The translations under genes were made by a program, and so were the position numbers. From NCBI GenBank assembly GCA_021846515.1, contig JAJZWU010000019.1, positions 1 to 36,384 on the forward strand: a stretch of DNA of 36,384 bases, written 5' to 3'. The notes beneath the pieces are model-generated. The model was not told the origin of the DNA, made no database searches, and saw nothing but the letters and a program-made list of their open reading frames with translations. Positions within the stretch are counted from its first letter, which is position 1, and each line of letters begins with the position of its first letter. This DNA is from Actinomycetes bacterium (GTDB lineage Bacteria > Actinomycetota > Acidimicrobiia > Acidimicrobiales > JAMCPL01). Positions 7,357 to 16,615 of the stretch are shown here, in pieces.

Positions 7357-8208
7357 TTATCTCCCTAAAAAGTTGCCTGGCCTTCTCTCCATTACTGCGA
7401 CTATACCCTCAAGAGCATCCTCGGTAGACAACAACCTCTCTTGCTCAGCCACTTCGTGTTCGGTAGCTCTACGCACCTCATCGGCGACCCCGGAACGCAG
7501 AGTCGAATATACAGCACGAATAGCAAGCGGAGCTCCCTCAGCTATCTCAGTAGCCAAGTCAATAGCAGTCTGTCTCACCTGATCCTGAGGAACGCAGATA
7601 TCCGCAAGTCCCAAGCTGGTTGCCTCCTCACCGTTGAAACGCCGGCCGGTAAGCAAAACCATAGCCGCTCTGGACGGACCCAGTTGCATGGGAAGTGTCG
7701 CCGACAGCCCAAAGCCCTGATGGATTCCCAAACGTACAAAATTCGCGGAAAAACGCGCTTCAAGACAGGTAACTCTCAAGCTGGCTGCCATTGCAAGACC
7801 CAGCCCACCTCCTATAGCAGGACCATGCACCGCAGCTACCGTGGGAATGGAGACAGAGAAGATCCGGTAAGCAGCGGCATACAACCTCCTGGCAGGTGAC
7901 AGGCTGCCATCGTTTTCTATAATCCCCTCAGTATCTCCTGGCTCCGCACTGAAATTCGCACCGGCACAAAATGATCGTCCTTCAGCAGCTATAACCACCG
8001 AGCGCACATTGATATCTCCATCCAGTACCTCAAGTGCAGTTGCCATCTCCTCCACAAGAGTAGGGGTGAGGAAATTATGTGGAGGCTTGTGCATCTCTAT
8101 GATGCCTATATGGCCACGAACCTCTACGCTGACATCGTTCAGTCCTACCAGTGCATCATTTGCATGGTCGTCGCTACGAGCTGTACTGTCTTGTGCTGCT
8201 TCAGACAT
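7357..8208 (-). CDS. Enoyl-CoA hydratase/isomerase (crotonase) superfamily protein, atypical active site
   Basis: The 283-residue protein has the crotonase fold. The CoA-thioester oxyanion-hole segments are present: GRSFCAGANF (78–86) and AAVHGPAIGGG (125–135). The two glutamates that act in canonical enoyl-CoA hydratase are absent by alignment of the flanking motifs: GGGCE becomes GGGLG (Gly137) and FGQPE becomes FSANF (Phe157). It therefore probably binds an acyl-CoA but catalyses another superfamily reaction (isomerase, hydrolase or C–C lyase type), or uses other residues. The ATG at 8208 has no Shine–Dalgarno; TAAAAT lies 8 nt upstream, suggesting a leaderless mRNA. It is divergent from acetyl-CoA synthetase, consistent with but not proof of a role in acyl-CoA metabolism. 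Confidence 0.85.
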   Translation of the reverse strand: MSEAAQDSTARSDDHANDALVGLNDVSVEVRGHIGIIEMHKPPHNFLTPTLVEEMATALEVLDGDINVRSVVIAAEGRSFCAGANFSAEPGDTEGIIENDGSLSPARRLYAAAYRIFSVSIPTVAAVHGPAIGGGLGLAMAASLRVTCLEARFSANFVRLGIHQGFGLSATLPMQLGPSRAAMVLLTGRRFNGEEATSLGLADICVPQDQVRQTAIDLATEIAEGAPLAIRAVYSTLRSGVADEVRRATEHEVAEQERLLSTEDALEGIVAVMERRPGNFLGR

Positions 8209-8216
8209 AATAGTGC

Positions 8217-8222
8217 ATTTTA
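8217..8222 (-). promoter_or_regulatory. −10 box 8 nt before the crotonase-family start
   Basis: On the minus strand TAAAAT ends 8 nt before the ATG at 8208. With the usual 6–7 nt from −10 box to start point, transcription would begin at or within 2 nt of the start codon. No clear −35 element. Confidence 0.4.
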
Positions 8223-8442
8223 GACCAGCTTAATACCAAAATGCCATTCTACGGCTCCAATCCCCATCGGTACTGTTCCACCGGCACTACCCCACCGGAT
8301 GACCTGACCGCCGAGCATATGAACACAGTACAACTGGCAGGACGCGTTTATTTGTGGCAAAGTATTACTTATTACGTGCTACTGCCAGGCAGGTACCTGG
8401 CAACGTCGGAAAACCGGAGCTTGAGAAGAGGAGATCAGAACG

Positions 8443-10500
8443 ATGACACCAGCAGAGCAGGGAAACGGAGAATCGGCTACTGAAACTTCAGCAGCCGAGA
8501 TAGCAGTACATTGGCAGGAAGAGGAGTACTACCATGCTCCTGAAAGTTTTGTGAGACAGGCCAACCTACAAGACCGTGATGTATTCAAGCGATTTGCATT
8601 GGAAAGATTCCCCGGCTACTACAGGGAGTTCTCCGATATGCTCGACTGGTACCAACCATGGGATGATATACTCGATTCAAGCAACCCTCCCTTCTGGCGC
8701 TGGTATATAGGCGGTAAGCTGAACGCCTCGTTTAACTGCATCGATAGGCATCTGGAGACCAAGAAAAACAAGGCTGCCCTGTATTTTGTCCCAGAACCAG
8801 AGAACGAGTCTATAGAAGCCATCACCTACCAGGAACTGTATGTCCGTGTAAACGAGATGGCGGCATATTTACAAGAGGCTCTGGGCTTAAAGAGGGGGGA
8901 CCGGGTTACCATCCATATGCCCATGGTGGCTGAGCTGGCAATAACAATGCTTGCCTGTGCGAGGATAGGGGTAATCCATTCAGTAGTATTCGGCGGTTTC
9001 AGCGCTCAGGCGTGCGCCGACCGTATGGTTGATTCCGATAGCTCCGTGCTGGTAACCATGGATGGGTATTGGCGCGACGGTAAATGGCTCGACCATAAAG
9101 AAAAGGCAGACATGACCGTCAAGCTGGCGGCAGAAGCCGGACATACTGTGAACAAGGTAATCATTTTTGAACGCTACCCGGGTGAATACAGAAGTAACTG
9201 CCCTATTGTAGATGGACGCGACATACTTGTAAACGACGCTCTAAAAGAATACGACGGCAGGCGGGTAGCTCCGGAACATATGGACTCCAACGATACGCTC
9301 TTTCTGATGTACACCAGTGGGTCCACTGGGAAACCAAAGGCAGCACAGCACTCTACCGGAGGCTACCTCTCCTACGTGACCGCCATGTCAAAGTGGATTC
9401 TCGACATCAAGCCTGAAGATGTTTACTGGTGCATGGCGGACATAGGATGGATCACCGGGCACTCCTTTATCGTCTACGGTCCGCTCTCTCTAGGCGCGTC
9501 CTCCATTATCTACGAAGGGGTTCCATCCTGCCCGGATGCAGGTCGCCCATGGAGGATAGCCCAGCGGCTCGATGTAAACATATTCCATACATCTCCTACA
9601 GCCATAAGAAGTCTCCGAAAGATAGGACCTGACGAACCAACCAAGTACGACTACAAATTCAAGCTCATGGTCACGGTTGGTGAGCCCATAGAGCCTGATG
9701 TATGGAGATGGTATTACAAGGTGATCGGTAAGACAGATGCAGCAGTTGTCGACACATGGTGGCAGACTGAAAATGGCGGCTTCCTATGCAGCACGGTTCC
9801 AGCTCTTGATCCCATGAAGCCCGGCAGTACAGGCCCTGCAGTTCCTGGCATCCATCCGGTTATCTACGATGAGGATGGAAATGAGATACCGGAAAATACC
9901 GGCAAGGGCGGCAATATCTGTATAAGAAATCCCTGGCCAGGTCTGATGCTTGGCATCTGGGGGGACCCAGATCGCTACGTGGCTACCTATTACAAGCGAT
10001 ACTGCAGAGATACCACAAGTAGGGATTGGCGCGATTGGCCATACTTTGCAGGAGACGGTGCAATGCAAGCACCGGATGGTTACTACCGCATATTGGGGAG
10101 GATAGATGACGTAATCAACGTTGCAGGGCATCGTTTGGGTACCAAAGAGATAGAATCGGCAGTGCTGGAGGTAGATGGGGTAGCAGAAGCAGCAGTAATA
10201 GCGGCTATAGACGAAATCAAGGGGGTCATACCTGAGATATACGTCACACTTCAACCAGGAGTAGTAGAGACAGAAGATATACGGCAAAAGGTAGTAGATG
10301 CCATAGTACGCGATATCGGCCCCATTGCACGTCCACGCAATGTATGGCTGGTGCCGGATCTGCCAAAGACACGTTCAGGTAAGATTATGAGAAGAGTACT
10401 TGCATCTATAAGCAATGCCAAAGACACTGGAGATACGACCAGCCTGGCCAATCCGGAGGTGGTGGAAGCTATACGTAAAACGGTATCTGAAGCAGTATAA
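8443..10500 (+). CDS. acsA: Acetyl-CoA synthetase (acetate–CoA ligase, AMP-forming)
   Basis: The 685-residue cytoplasmic enzyme activates acetate with ATP to acetyl-AMP and then acetyl-CoA. Seen in order: an N-terminal ACS block ending in WYIGGKLNASFNCIDRH, GGFSAQACADRM, the phosphate loop YTSGSTGKPKA (about residue 289), TGHSFIVYGPL, the acetate-pocket motif VDTWWQTENGG with the conserved Trp, the hinge and C-terminal domain GRIDDVINVAGHRLGTKEIE, and PKTRSGKIMRR near the C-terminus with Lys647, the residue acetylated in regulated homologues. Length matches the family (about 650). The ATG is preceded by AGGAG 9 nt upstream. A 93-nt gap separates it from arsB. All motifs are intact, so acetate rather than longer acyl groups is the likely substrate. 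Confidence 0.97.
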   Translation: MTPAEQGNGESATETSAAEIAVHWQEEEYYHAPESFVRQANLQDRDVFKRFALERFPGYYREFSDMLDWYQPWDDILDSSNPPFWRWYIGGKLNASFNCIDRHLETKKNKAALYFVPEPENESIEAITYQELYVRVNEMAAYLQEALGLKRGDRVTIHMPMVAELAITMLACARIGVIHSVVFGGFSAQACADRMVDSDSSVLVTMDGYWRDGKWLDHKEKADMTVKLAAEAGHTVNKVIIFERYPGEYRSNCPIVDGRDILVNDALKEYDGRRVAPEHMDSNDTLFLMYTSGSTGKPKAAQHSTGGYLSYVTAMSKWILDIKPEDVYWCMADIGWITGHSFIVYGPLSLGASSIIYEGVPSCPDAGRPWRIAQRLDVNIFHTSPTAIRSLRKIGPDEPTKYDYKFKLMVTVGEPIEPDVWRWYYKVIGKTDAAVVDTWWQTENGGFLCSTVPALDPMKPGSTGPAVPGIHPVIYDEDGNEIPENTGKGGNICIRNPWPGLMLGIWGDPDRYVATYYKRYCRDTTSRDWRDWPYFAGDGAMQAPDGYYRILGRIDDVINVAGHRLGTKEIESAVLEVDGVAEAAVIAAIDEIKGVIPEIYVTLQPGVVETEDIRQKVVDAIVRDIGPIARPRNVWLVPDLPKTRSGKIMRRVLASISNAKDTGDTTSLANPEVVEAIRKTVSEAV

Positions 10501-10593
10501 TCTTGTCACGATATTAGCTGTGTATAGGGACGCCTGCCCCGCTACGCTATAGAGCGTGAGAATCTACCCTACCATCCTGAGACAATCTGAGCC

Positions 10594-11904
10594 ATGCTAA
10601 GCGGAACACCGCTCATCATTGCAGCAAGCGCCATTTTTGTCGCCACTCTTGCGCTGGTGATAATCCAGCCAAGGGGACTGTCGATCGGATGGTCTGCAAC
10701 CGGCGGAGCAATCCTTGCGCTTGCAATAGGAGTAGTTCAACCGCACAACATCGCTACCGTATGGGGAATCGTGTGGAACGCCACCTTCACCTTCGTATCC
10801 GTAATTATCGTATCGCTCATTCTTGACCGTATCGGATTTTTTGAATGGGCAGCCGTACACATGCTCCATGCCGCCAAAGGAAGCACCTTAAGAGCCTTCA
10901 TATATGTCATCGCACTCGGAGCAATCGTAGCGGCAATGTTTGCAAATGACGGAGCGGCACTGATTATTACACCCATCGTATATCAGCAAATGCGCATGTT
11001 GGGATTCACGCCCCGCCAGGCTATGCCATTTGTCATGGCAGCAGGATTCGTAGCCGATACAACCAGTCTTCCACTCGTCGTATCAAACCTCGTCAATATA
11101 GTCAGTGCAAACTTCTTCCATATAGGGTTTATCACCTACGCCGAAACAATGACCCCCGTAGATGTGGTTAGCTTCCTCGCAAGCATAGGTGTGCTATACG
11201 TGTTTTACCGGCGGAGCCTGCCAAAGACCTATGACGAATCCATACTAGAGAACCCCGAAAGCGCCATCAAAGACCCCGGACTGTTTAGAGCAGGCTGGAT
11301 AGTGTTGCTGGTCCTGCTGGCCGGCTACCTTGTGTCAGAGCCGTTACACCTGCCTGTTTCCATCTTTGCGGGCTCAGCCGCCATCATATTCCTATTGCTT
11401 GCGGGGAGGTCCGCGGCTCTCTCCTCTGTCGGCGTGTTGAGAGAAGCACCATGGAAGATCGTAGTATTCTCCATAGGAATGTACCTGGTAGTCTACGGAC
11501 TGCGCAATGCAGGTCTTACCCGCCTGCTTGGAGACGGCATTCACAACATGCATCACGCAGGAATTGTTCCATTAACCCTGGCCGGTGGATTTGGCTCTGC
11601 GGCGTTGTCGGCAGTTATGAACAACATGCCCACTGTGCTTGTAGGGGTTCTATCGATAACAGCAGCCAAAGTTCATGGCATCAGCCATTCTGCACTTATG
11701 TATGCAAATATAGTTGGATGCGATCTTGGCCCCAAGTTTACCCCCATAGGCTCGCTTGCGACGCTACTATGGCTGCACGTTCTAGAGACCAAAGGTATAA
11801 AAATAAGCTGGTGGCAGTACTTCAAAACTGGCATAGTTCTTACTGTTCCTGTGCTGGCAGTGACATTGCTGGCCCTAAGCGGCTGGGTCAGCCTGGTTCA
11901 CTGA
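10594..11904 (+). CDS. arsB: Arsenite efflux transporter ArsB
   Basis: The 436-residue integral membrane protein resembles E. coli ArsB over its whole length (E. coli 429 residues). Diagnostic segments: IGWSATGGAILALAIGV near the N-terminus, WNATFTFVSVIIVSLILDR, FANDGAALIITPIV, VADTTSLPLVVSNLVNIVSA, MYLVVYGLRNAGLT, SAVMNNMPTVLVG and GCDLGPKFTPIGSLATLLW. It would export arsenite or antimonite, driven by proton-motive force or by ArsA if one exists elsewhere. About a dozen hydrophobic helices are apparent. The Shine–Dalgarno is weak. It lies 93 nt after acsA on the same strand, so read-through is possible. No arsR, arsA, arsC or arsM gene is in the window, which is unusual since arsB usually sits with its repressor. 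Confidence 0.95.
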   Translation: MLSGTPLIIAASAIFVATLALVIIQPRGLSIGWSATGGAILALAIGVVQPHNIATVWGIVWNATFTFVSVIIVSLILDRIGFFEWAAVHMLHAAKGSTLRAFIYVIALGAIVAAMFANDGAALIITPIVYQQMRMLGFTPRQAMPFVMAAGFVADTTSLPLVVSNLVNIVSANFFHIGFITYAETMTPVDVVSFLASIGVLYVFYRRSLPKTYDESILENPESAIKDPGLFRAGWIVLLVLLAGYLVSEPLHLPVSIFAGSAAIIFLLLAGRSAALSSVGVLREAPWKIVVFSIGMYLVVYGLRNAGLTRLLGDGIHNMHHAGIVPLTLAGGFGSAALSAVMNNMPTVLVGVLSITAAKVHGISHSALMYANIVGCDLGPKFTPIGSLATLLWLHVLETKGIKISWWQYFKTGIVLTVPVLAVTLLALSGWVSLVH

Positions 11905-11966
11905 TTGAAGGGGCAAGTAGAAAACTCGATTCTAGCCCTGAATGGTATATTAATAATTATAATTAG

Positions 11967-14369
11967 CTAGTATGATGGTGGCGCACTACTTAACGCACTC
12001 CCCCAGGAAGTATCCGGTCTGGACGTAAGGGAAAACGACAACTTGGCTCCGGTATCAATAACATTGGAGGGAAGAAAGGTCTTGTTATACTCATGTCCGT
12101 TCAAATTTAGAGACTTCACGTATGGATGATTTTTAGCAGCCCCATTGGCTGATATCTGTATAGAACGACCATCCGGCAACTTGAACAATACCTTTGAAAA
12201 AAGCGGTGAGCCCAAGACAAGTGTAGAAGTACCGGGAGTCTCGGGATACATACCGACCATGGCCCAAACTGCCCATGAACTCATCGCTCCCAAATCGTCA
12301 TTCCCAGGCTCCCCTCCAGGTGTATCGGTATAAAAACGATTTACAATCTCTCTGGTAACTTTCTGGGTGAGCCATGGCATACCTACATAATCACCAATCC
12401 ATGGTACCTCTAAGGTCGGCTCATTGCCTGCCCAGTCATAAGGAGCAGTAGGGCCGGCATTTAGATGCTTAAAAAACGTAGCCAACCTACCTTGAGCAAC
12501 GCTTCTACCTCCGATAGCCTTTACCAACCCAGCAATATTCTGAGGAACTGCCCAAGTATATTGTGTACTGTCTCCCTCCTGAAAGCCTGATTGGCCAACT
12601 CCTTGAATATGTATAGTTGCAAGAGCATTGGGAAGGGTTAGACTGCCAGCCGGCCAATCGGGCGGAAATGATCCGTTGGCAGCACGCGGAACAATCATAT
12701 GATCTGCAGGATCAATTAAATTACTCCAATTATTAGACCTGGCTAGAAACTGATTGGCAATCGAAGAATCACCGAGACTGGAGGCAAGGGTATATATGCC
12801 GAAATCATCTGTAGCATATTCCAGCGTTATTGAGGCTCCATCTTCCGACACAGATGATGACTCCTTCGACAAGCTGGAAGAGTCAGGTACCCAACCAAGC
12901 TGTATATATCCTGCAAGTCCAGGCCTCTCCACGTAACCATCTGGGCCTATACCAGAAACGGTAGCTCCTTTTACCATGTATTTAAGTGCCTGAGCAGTGT
13001 TAAATGACCTTGCTCCCATCGCATAAGCATCAGCTATGACGAGGTCAGACGAATCACCGCCCATGACACCGGTATACTGATTGGCTACGGGCCATTTTGG
13101 CAGCCAGCCTCCCTGCTCTGCATCGCGGATCAAGGAAGTGACCATCCCATCTACCTGATGGGGAGCTATCAGCGACAATAAGGGTATCTCCGATCTGTAT
13201 ATATCCCACTCGGAGAAGTTAGTATACTGGGGATACTTATGGGCAGTATACAACTTTCCATTGAATCCAATATATTCACCGTTTGTATCGCTGAATAAAG
13301 ATGGAAACAGCAGGGAGTGATAGAGGGCAGTATAAAAGGTAGTCTCCTCCGTCCTTGTACCTCCGGAAACTTGTATTCGCGACAGAATAGCATTCCAGCT
13401 GTTCACTGCCCTATGTACTACTTTTGCCATGTTCCAGTCATCATGGGCGTGAGCCAAATTGGACAACGCTCCTGATGGTCCCGTATAGGAAAGAGCTACA
13501 TCCACAGACACAACACAGTTACCCTTGCAGCTGCCAAAGCTTACATATGCACCGGTAGGATCACCGTTAGAGTTGCTGTAACTACGTGATCCCTTATCCA
13601 AAGAAGTGGCATTCCAGGTACCAAAGGACTTGAAGTTCCTGTTGAACTTAGCAACAAAGTACGCAGTATAACTGTTGTCGGCAGAACAGAAATGGCCACT
13701 GGTTACCCACCCAGATATAGTGTCTTTGCCGGTAATCTCTACTCCTGATGCGGATACCGGCGTCTCACTGGCACTAGTATTCAATAATATAGTAGCCCGT
13801 TCTCCCTTAGAAAATCCAAACTCACCCACTCCGCTACGCTTGCCAACCGCTAAACGTACACTCATATGATTATGTAATATAACGCGATAATATCCCGGGA
13901 ATGCTCTCTCCTCTCTGGGCGCAAAAGAAGCGTAATACGATGACGGGTTGGATGCCGGGCTTGATTCCAGGCTGCCTCCAAAAGGCATAAAGGAGAAATT
14001 GCCGTACTGCATGCAACCCGCTCCAGACAGGTGGTTGAGACTAAAGCCAGTAATTGTGTGTGACGCATATAGATATCCCCCAACGGAAGGCTGTAGTGGA
14101 TTTGGGTCAACCGTATCCGGACTCCACTGCATCATTCCAAACGGCACATCAGCACCAGGAAAGTCCTGAATGTCGCCGACAACGCTGCCTCCAGAACCTG
14201 TACCAATAAACGGGTTCACATAACCGGCCGGCCCGCTCGGTGCGTTGAGCAAATTGACACTTTCCTGGCTCACAGAGCTTACACTGCACGATGACAGTAA
14301 AAGCATGGCCGTTACCGACACAACAGAGAGAATTGCCAAGCGCATTACTCTCCGTCTCGCTGTATTCAT
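11967..14369 (-). CDS. GH92 family alpha-mannosidase, predicted lipoprotein
   Basis: The 800-residue protein begins with a signal peptide and lipobox (LLSSC, Cys28), so it is likely anchored on the outer face of the membrane. The rest matches glycoside hydrolase family 92, calcium-dependent exo-alpha-mannosidases: YVNPFIGTG at the N-terminus, ADVPFGMMQWSPDT, GFSLNHLSGAGC, GGWLPKWP, MGGDSSDLVIADAYAMG, the proposed acid residue Glu598 in FQEGDSTQYTW, AGNEP, and PGNDDLGAMSSW with Asp691/Asp692 in the catalytic-base region. From memory of the family, alpha-1,2-specific members carry His-Glu-Pro where this protein has Asn-Glu-Pro, so linkage specificity is open. Single gene, convergent to arsB and divergent from glmS. 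It probably trims mannose-containing glycans or glycoproteins. Confidence 0.92.
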   Translation of the reverse strand: MNTARRRVMRLAILSVVSVTAMLLLSSCSVSSVSQESVNLLNAPSGPAGYVNPFIGTGSGGSVVGDIQDFPGADVPFGMMQWSPDTVDPNPLQPSVGGYLYASHTITGFSLNHLSGAGCMQYGNFSFMPFGGSLESSPASNPSSYYASFAPREERAFPGYYRVILHNHMSVRLAVGKRSGVGEFGFSKGERATILLNTSASETPVSASGVEITGKDTISGWVTSGHFCSADNSYTAYFVAKFNRNFKSFGTWNATSLDKGSRSYSNSNGDPTGAYVSFGSCKGNCVVSVDVALSYTGPSGALSNLAHAHDDWNMAKVVHRAVNSWNAILSRIQVSGGTRTEETTFYTALYHSLLFPSLFSDTNGEYIGFNGKLYTAHKYPQYTNFSEWDIYRSEIPLLSLIAPHQVDGMVTSLIRDAEQGGWLPKWPVANQYTGVMGGDSSDLVIADAYAMGARSFNTAQALKYMVKGATVSGIGPDGYVERPGLAGYIQLGWVPDSSSLSKESSSVSEDGASITLEYATDDFGIYTLASSLGDSSIANQFLARSNNWSNLIDPADHMIVPRAANGSFPPDWPAGSLTLPNALATIHIQGVGQSGFQEGDSTQYTWAVPQNIAGLVKAIGGRSVAQGRLATFFKHLNAGPTAPYDWAGNEPTLEVPWIGDYVGMPWLTQKVTREIVNRFYTDTPGGEPGNDDLGAMSSWAVWAMVGMYPETPGTSTLVLGSPLFSKVLFKLPDGRSIQISANGAAKNHPYVKSLNLNGHEYNKTFLPSNVIDTGAKLSFSLTSRPDTSWGSALSSAPPSY

Positions 14370-14568
14370 ATTGGCAGCTGCTCTTTACTCAATATTTCCC
14401 CTGGCATTGCCACAGTATATAGGCTATCGGTTAAATAGACAATATATACCGACCTGTAAAGATCCTCTATACAAACTGCCATAGGGGGCATGCTCATCGG
14501 CTTTGCCAAAAATCTACAACATTGAATAATGACAAATAATAGTTCCGGCAAGAGGGTCATTGAGACGC

Positions 14569-14574
14569 TATCAT
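14569..14574 (+). promoter_or_regulatory. −10 box 7 nt before the glmS start
   Basis: TATCAT ends 7 nt before the GTG start of glmS. No Shine–Dalgarno is present, so a leaderless or near-leaderless mRNA is predicted. No clear −35. This leaves no room for a glmS ribozyme-type leader unless transcription starts further upstream. Confidence 0.4.
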
Positions 14575-14581
14575 AGAATAT

Positions 14582-16510
14582 GTGTGCGGTATAGTTGCTA
14601 TAATTCGTAGTCATACTACCCTGGAAGAAAACAATTTAGAATCCCTACCGGAAGTACTGATCAGTTCCCTGAACAGGCTGGAGTACAGAGGATACGACTC
14701 TGCCGGCATAGCGTTGGGTTACGCCGAGGAGGATGGGGTATTGTCCACGGATCCAGATACTAGGCGACCTACCATAGAACGCTTCAGGGCAGCAGTCTCT
14801 ACTCGCTCCCTGGAGGAGCTGAAAAAGCAGGTTGAACCGGCAGTGCATAGTGCACACACTGCCGGTAGAGACTACAACAGAGGGATCGGGCACACACGCT
14901 GGGCAACTCACGGCAGGCCCAGTGAACAAAACGCTCACCCCCATCAAGACTGCAGCGGCTCTATCGCCGTTGTGCACAATGGCATTGTAGAGAATTGGCG
15001 CGAGTTGGCTGATGAACTCACCTCTACGGGTCACCTGCTTGAATCTGAAACCGACTCTGAACTCATTGCACATTTGATCGAAGAAGAAATCGGCGATACT
15101 GACATGCTTGAAGCGACACGAAGAGCTATAAAACGTATCAACGGATCTTTCGCCATAGCAGTTATGGATGCAAACAGCCCGCATAGCCTGGTGGTAGTTC
15201 GTCGGCTCTCTCCGCTGGTAATTGGAACCGGGAAGGGGATCTGCGTCACCGCGTCGGACATTCCGGCACTTCTCGGCTTTGCGGACGCATACTACGTGTT
15301 GGAAGATGATGAGATTGCGAGCATTTCTCCAGACGGGATTCATGCATTTGACTTTGCAGGAAATCCCGCACAACTTCACCCAATACCGGTCTCCTGGGAC
15401 ATTGATGCTGCACAAAAGTCTGGATACGATGATTTTATGGGTAAAGAACTAAACGAGCAACCGGCAGCGATAAAAGATACTCTTCTTGGCAGGATGACCA
15501 CTGCCGGTTCGTTGACCCTGGATGAGACGCGTATAGACGATGAGTCCCTTCGCGATGTGGACAAGGTGTTCGTAGTGGGTTGCGGTTCCAGCTATCATTC
15601 AGGGCTTATCGGGAAATACACCTTGGAACATTGGGCAAGAATACCTACCGAGATAGACATATCTTCGGAGTTTCGCTACCGTGATCCCATACTGAGTTCG
15701 TCCAGCCTGGTAATCGGAGTAAGTCAATCCGGAGAGACTATGGATACGTTGCGAGCAATAAGTCTGGCTAAAAACTCAAAAGCAAAAGTAATCTCAATAT
15801 CCAACGTAGTTGATTCTTCTATTACCAGACATACCGGTGGTGTCATATACACAAGGGCAGGACCCGAAGTGGGTGTAGCCGCCACAAAGACTTTCTCTAC
15901 CCAGATCACCGCATTACAGATGTTGGCTCTCTATCTTGCCCAGCTGAGGGGGCTACTATATCCTGATGAAATAGGATCTTTATTTGATCAGATGCGTACC
16001 ATACCCGATCTCGTGCAAACTGCACTGGACAGGAGCGAGGAAGTACTGACAGTAGCTAAAGAAATCGCAGACAGAAGAGACCTTTTTTACATAGGTCGCA
16101 ATACTGGTTACCCGGTAGCCCTGGAGGGAGCACTAAAGATGAAGGAGATCGCCTATCTCCGTGCAGAGGCTTATCCGGCAGGTGAATTGAAGCATGGACC
16201 CATAGCGCTAATCGAGCCCGGCACCATAGTAATAGCTGTCGCGACCAGGGGACGGCTATGGGAAAAGATGCACACAAATATCTCCGAGGTAAAGAGTCGA
16301 GGTGCAACTGTTGTCGGTATAGTCAATGACGAAGATGACCAGACTGCGTCGTTGGTAGATTACGCGCTGTTCGTTCCAAAAACCCCCCCTCTTCTGGATG
16401 CAGTAGTAGACGTTATCCCGCTCCAGTTTCTTGCCTACCATGTGGCCAAGCTAAAGGGACTGAACGTCGATCGTCCTCGCAATCTGGCCAAGACGGTAAC
16501 GGTTGAGTGA
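14582..16510 (+). CDS. glmS: Glutamine–fructose-6-phosphate aminotransferase (isomerizing)
   Basis: The enzyme converts fructose-6-phosphate and glutamine into glucosamine-6-phosphate, the first step towards UDP-GlcNAc for peptidoglycan. The start is GTG at 14582 because the nucleophile must be the Cys right after the initiator (MCGIV). The glutaminase domain has RGYDSAG (36–42), RWATHG (106–111) and HNG (132–134). Two SIS domains follow, with GCGSSYHSG (333–341), SQSGET (381–386), ATKTFSTQ and a C-terminus ending RPRNLAKTVTVE. At 642 residues it is longer than E. coli GlmS (609) because about 30 residues are inserted between RGYDSAGIAL and the RWATHG motif. It is followed by acpS after about 100 nt. 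Confidence 0.97.
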   Translation: MCGIVAIIRSHTTLEENNLESLPEVLISSLNRLEYRGYDSAGIALGYAEEDGVLSTDPDTRRPTIERFRAAVSTRSLEELKKQVEPAVHSAHTAGRDYNRGIGHTRWATHGRPSEQNAHPHQDCSGSIAVVHNGIVENWRELADELTSTGHLLESETDSELIAHLIEEEIGDTDMLEATRRAIKRINGSFAIAVMDANSPHSLVVVRRLSPLVIGTGKGICVTASDIPALLGFADAYYVLEDDEIASISPDGIHAFDFAGNPAQLHPIPVSWDIDAAQKSGYDDFMGKELNEQPAAIKDTLLGRMTTAGSLTLDETRIDDESLRDVDKVFVVGCGSSYHSGLIGKYTLEHWARIPTEIDISSEFRYRDPILSSSSLVIGVSQSGETMDTLRAISLAKNSKAKVISISNVVDSSITRHTGGVIYTRAGPEVGVAATKTFSTQITALQMLALYLAQLRGLLYPDEIGSLFDQMRTIPDLVQTALDRSEEVLTVAKEIADRRDLFYIGRNTGYPVALEGALKMKEIAYLRAEAYPAGELKHGPIALIEPGTIVIAVATRGRLWEKMHTNISEVKSRGATVVGIVNDEDDQTASLVDYALFVPKTPPLLDAVVDVIPLQFLAYHVAKLKGLNVDRPRNLAKTVTVE

Positions 16511-16615
16511 CTACCGATTGATTATTGGCGACCCGCAGATGAGACATCCAGAGTGGATAGATAGCTCCAGTATCGGCGAAACCAGTAAAGCTGGCTGCCG
16601 GGTAGATTGCCCGAA

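Noticed and set aside
14370-14581. glmS ribozyme/riboswitch upstream of glmS
   Set aside because: A −10 box ends 7 nt before the GTG, leaving no leader, and the ribozyme is essentially a Firmicutes feature; no matching core was seen.
14645-15415. 256-codon minus-strand frame within glmS
   Set aside because: Antisense to the glutaminase domain of glmS; Cys-rich nonsense composition and no family.
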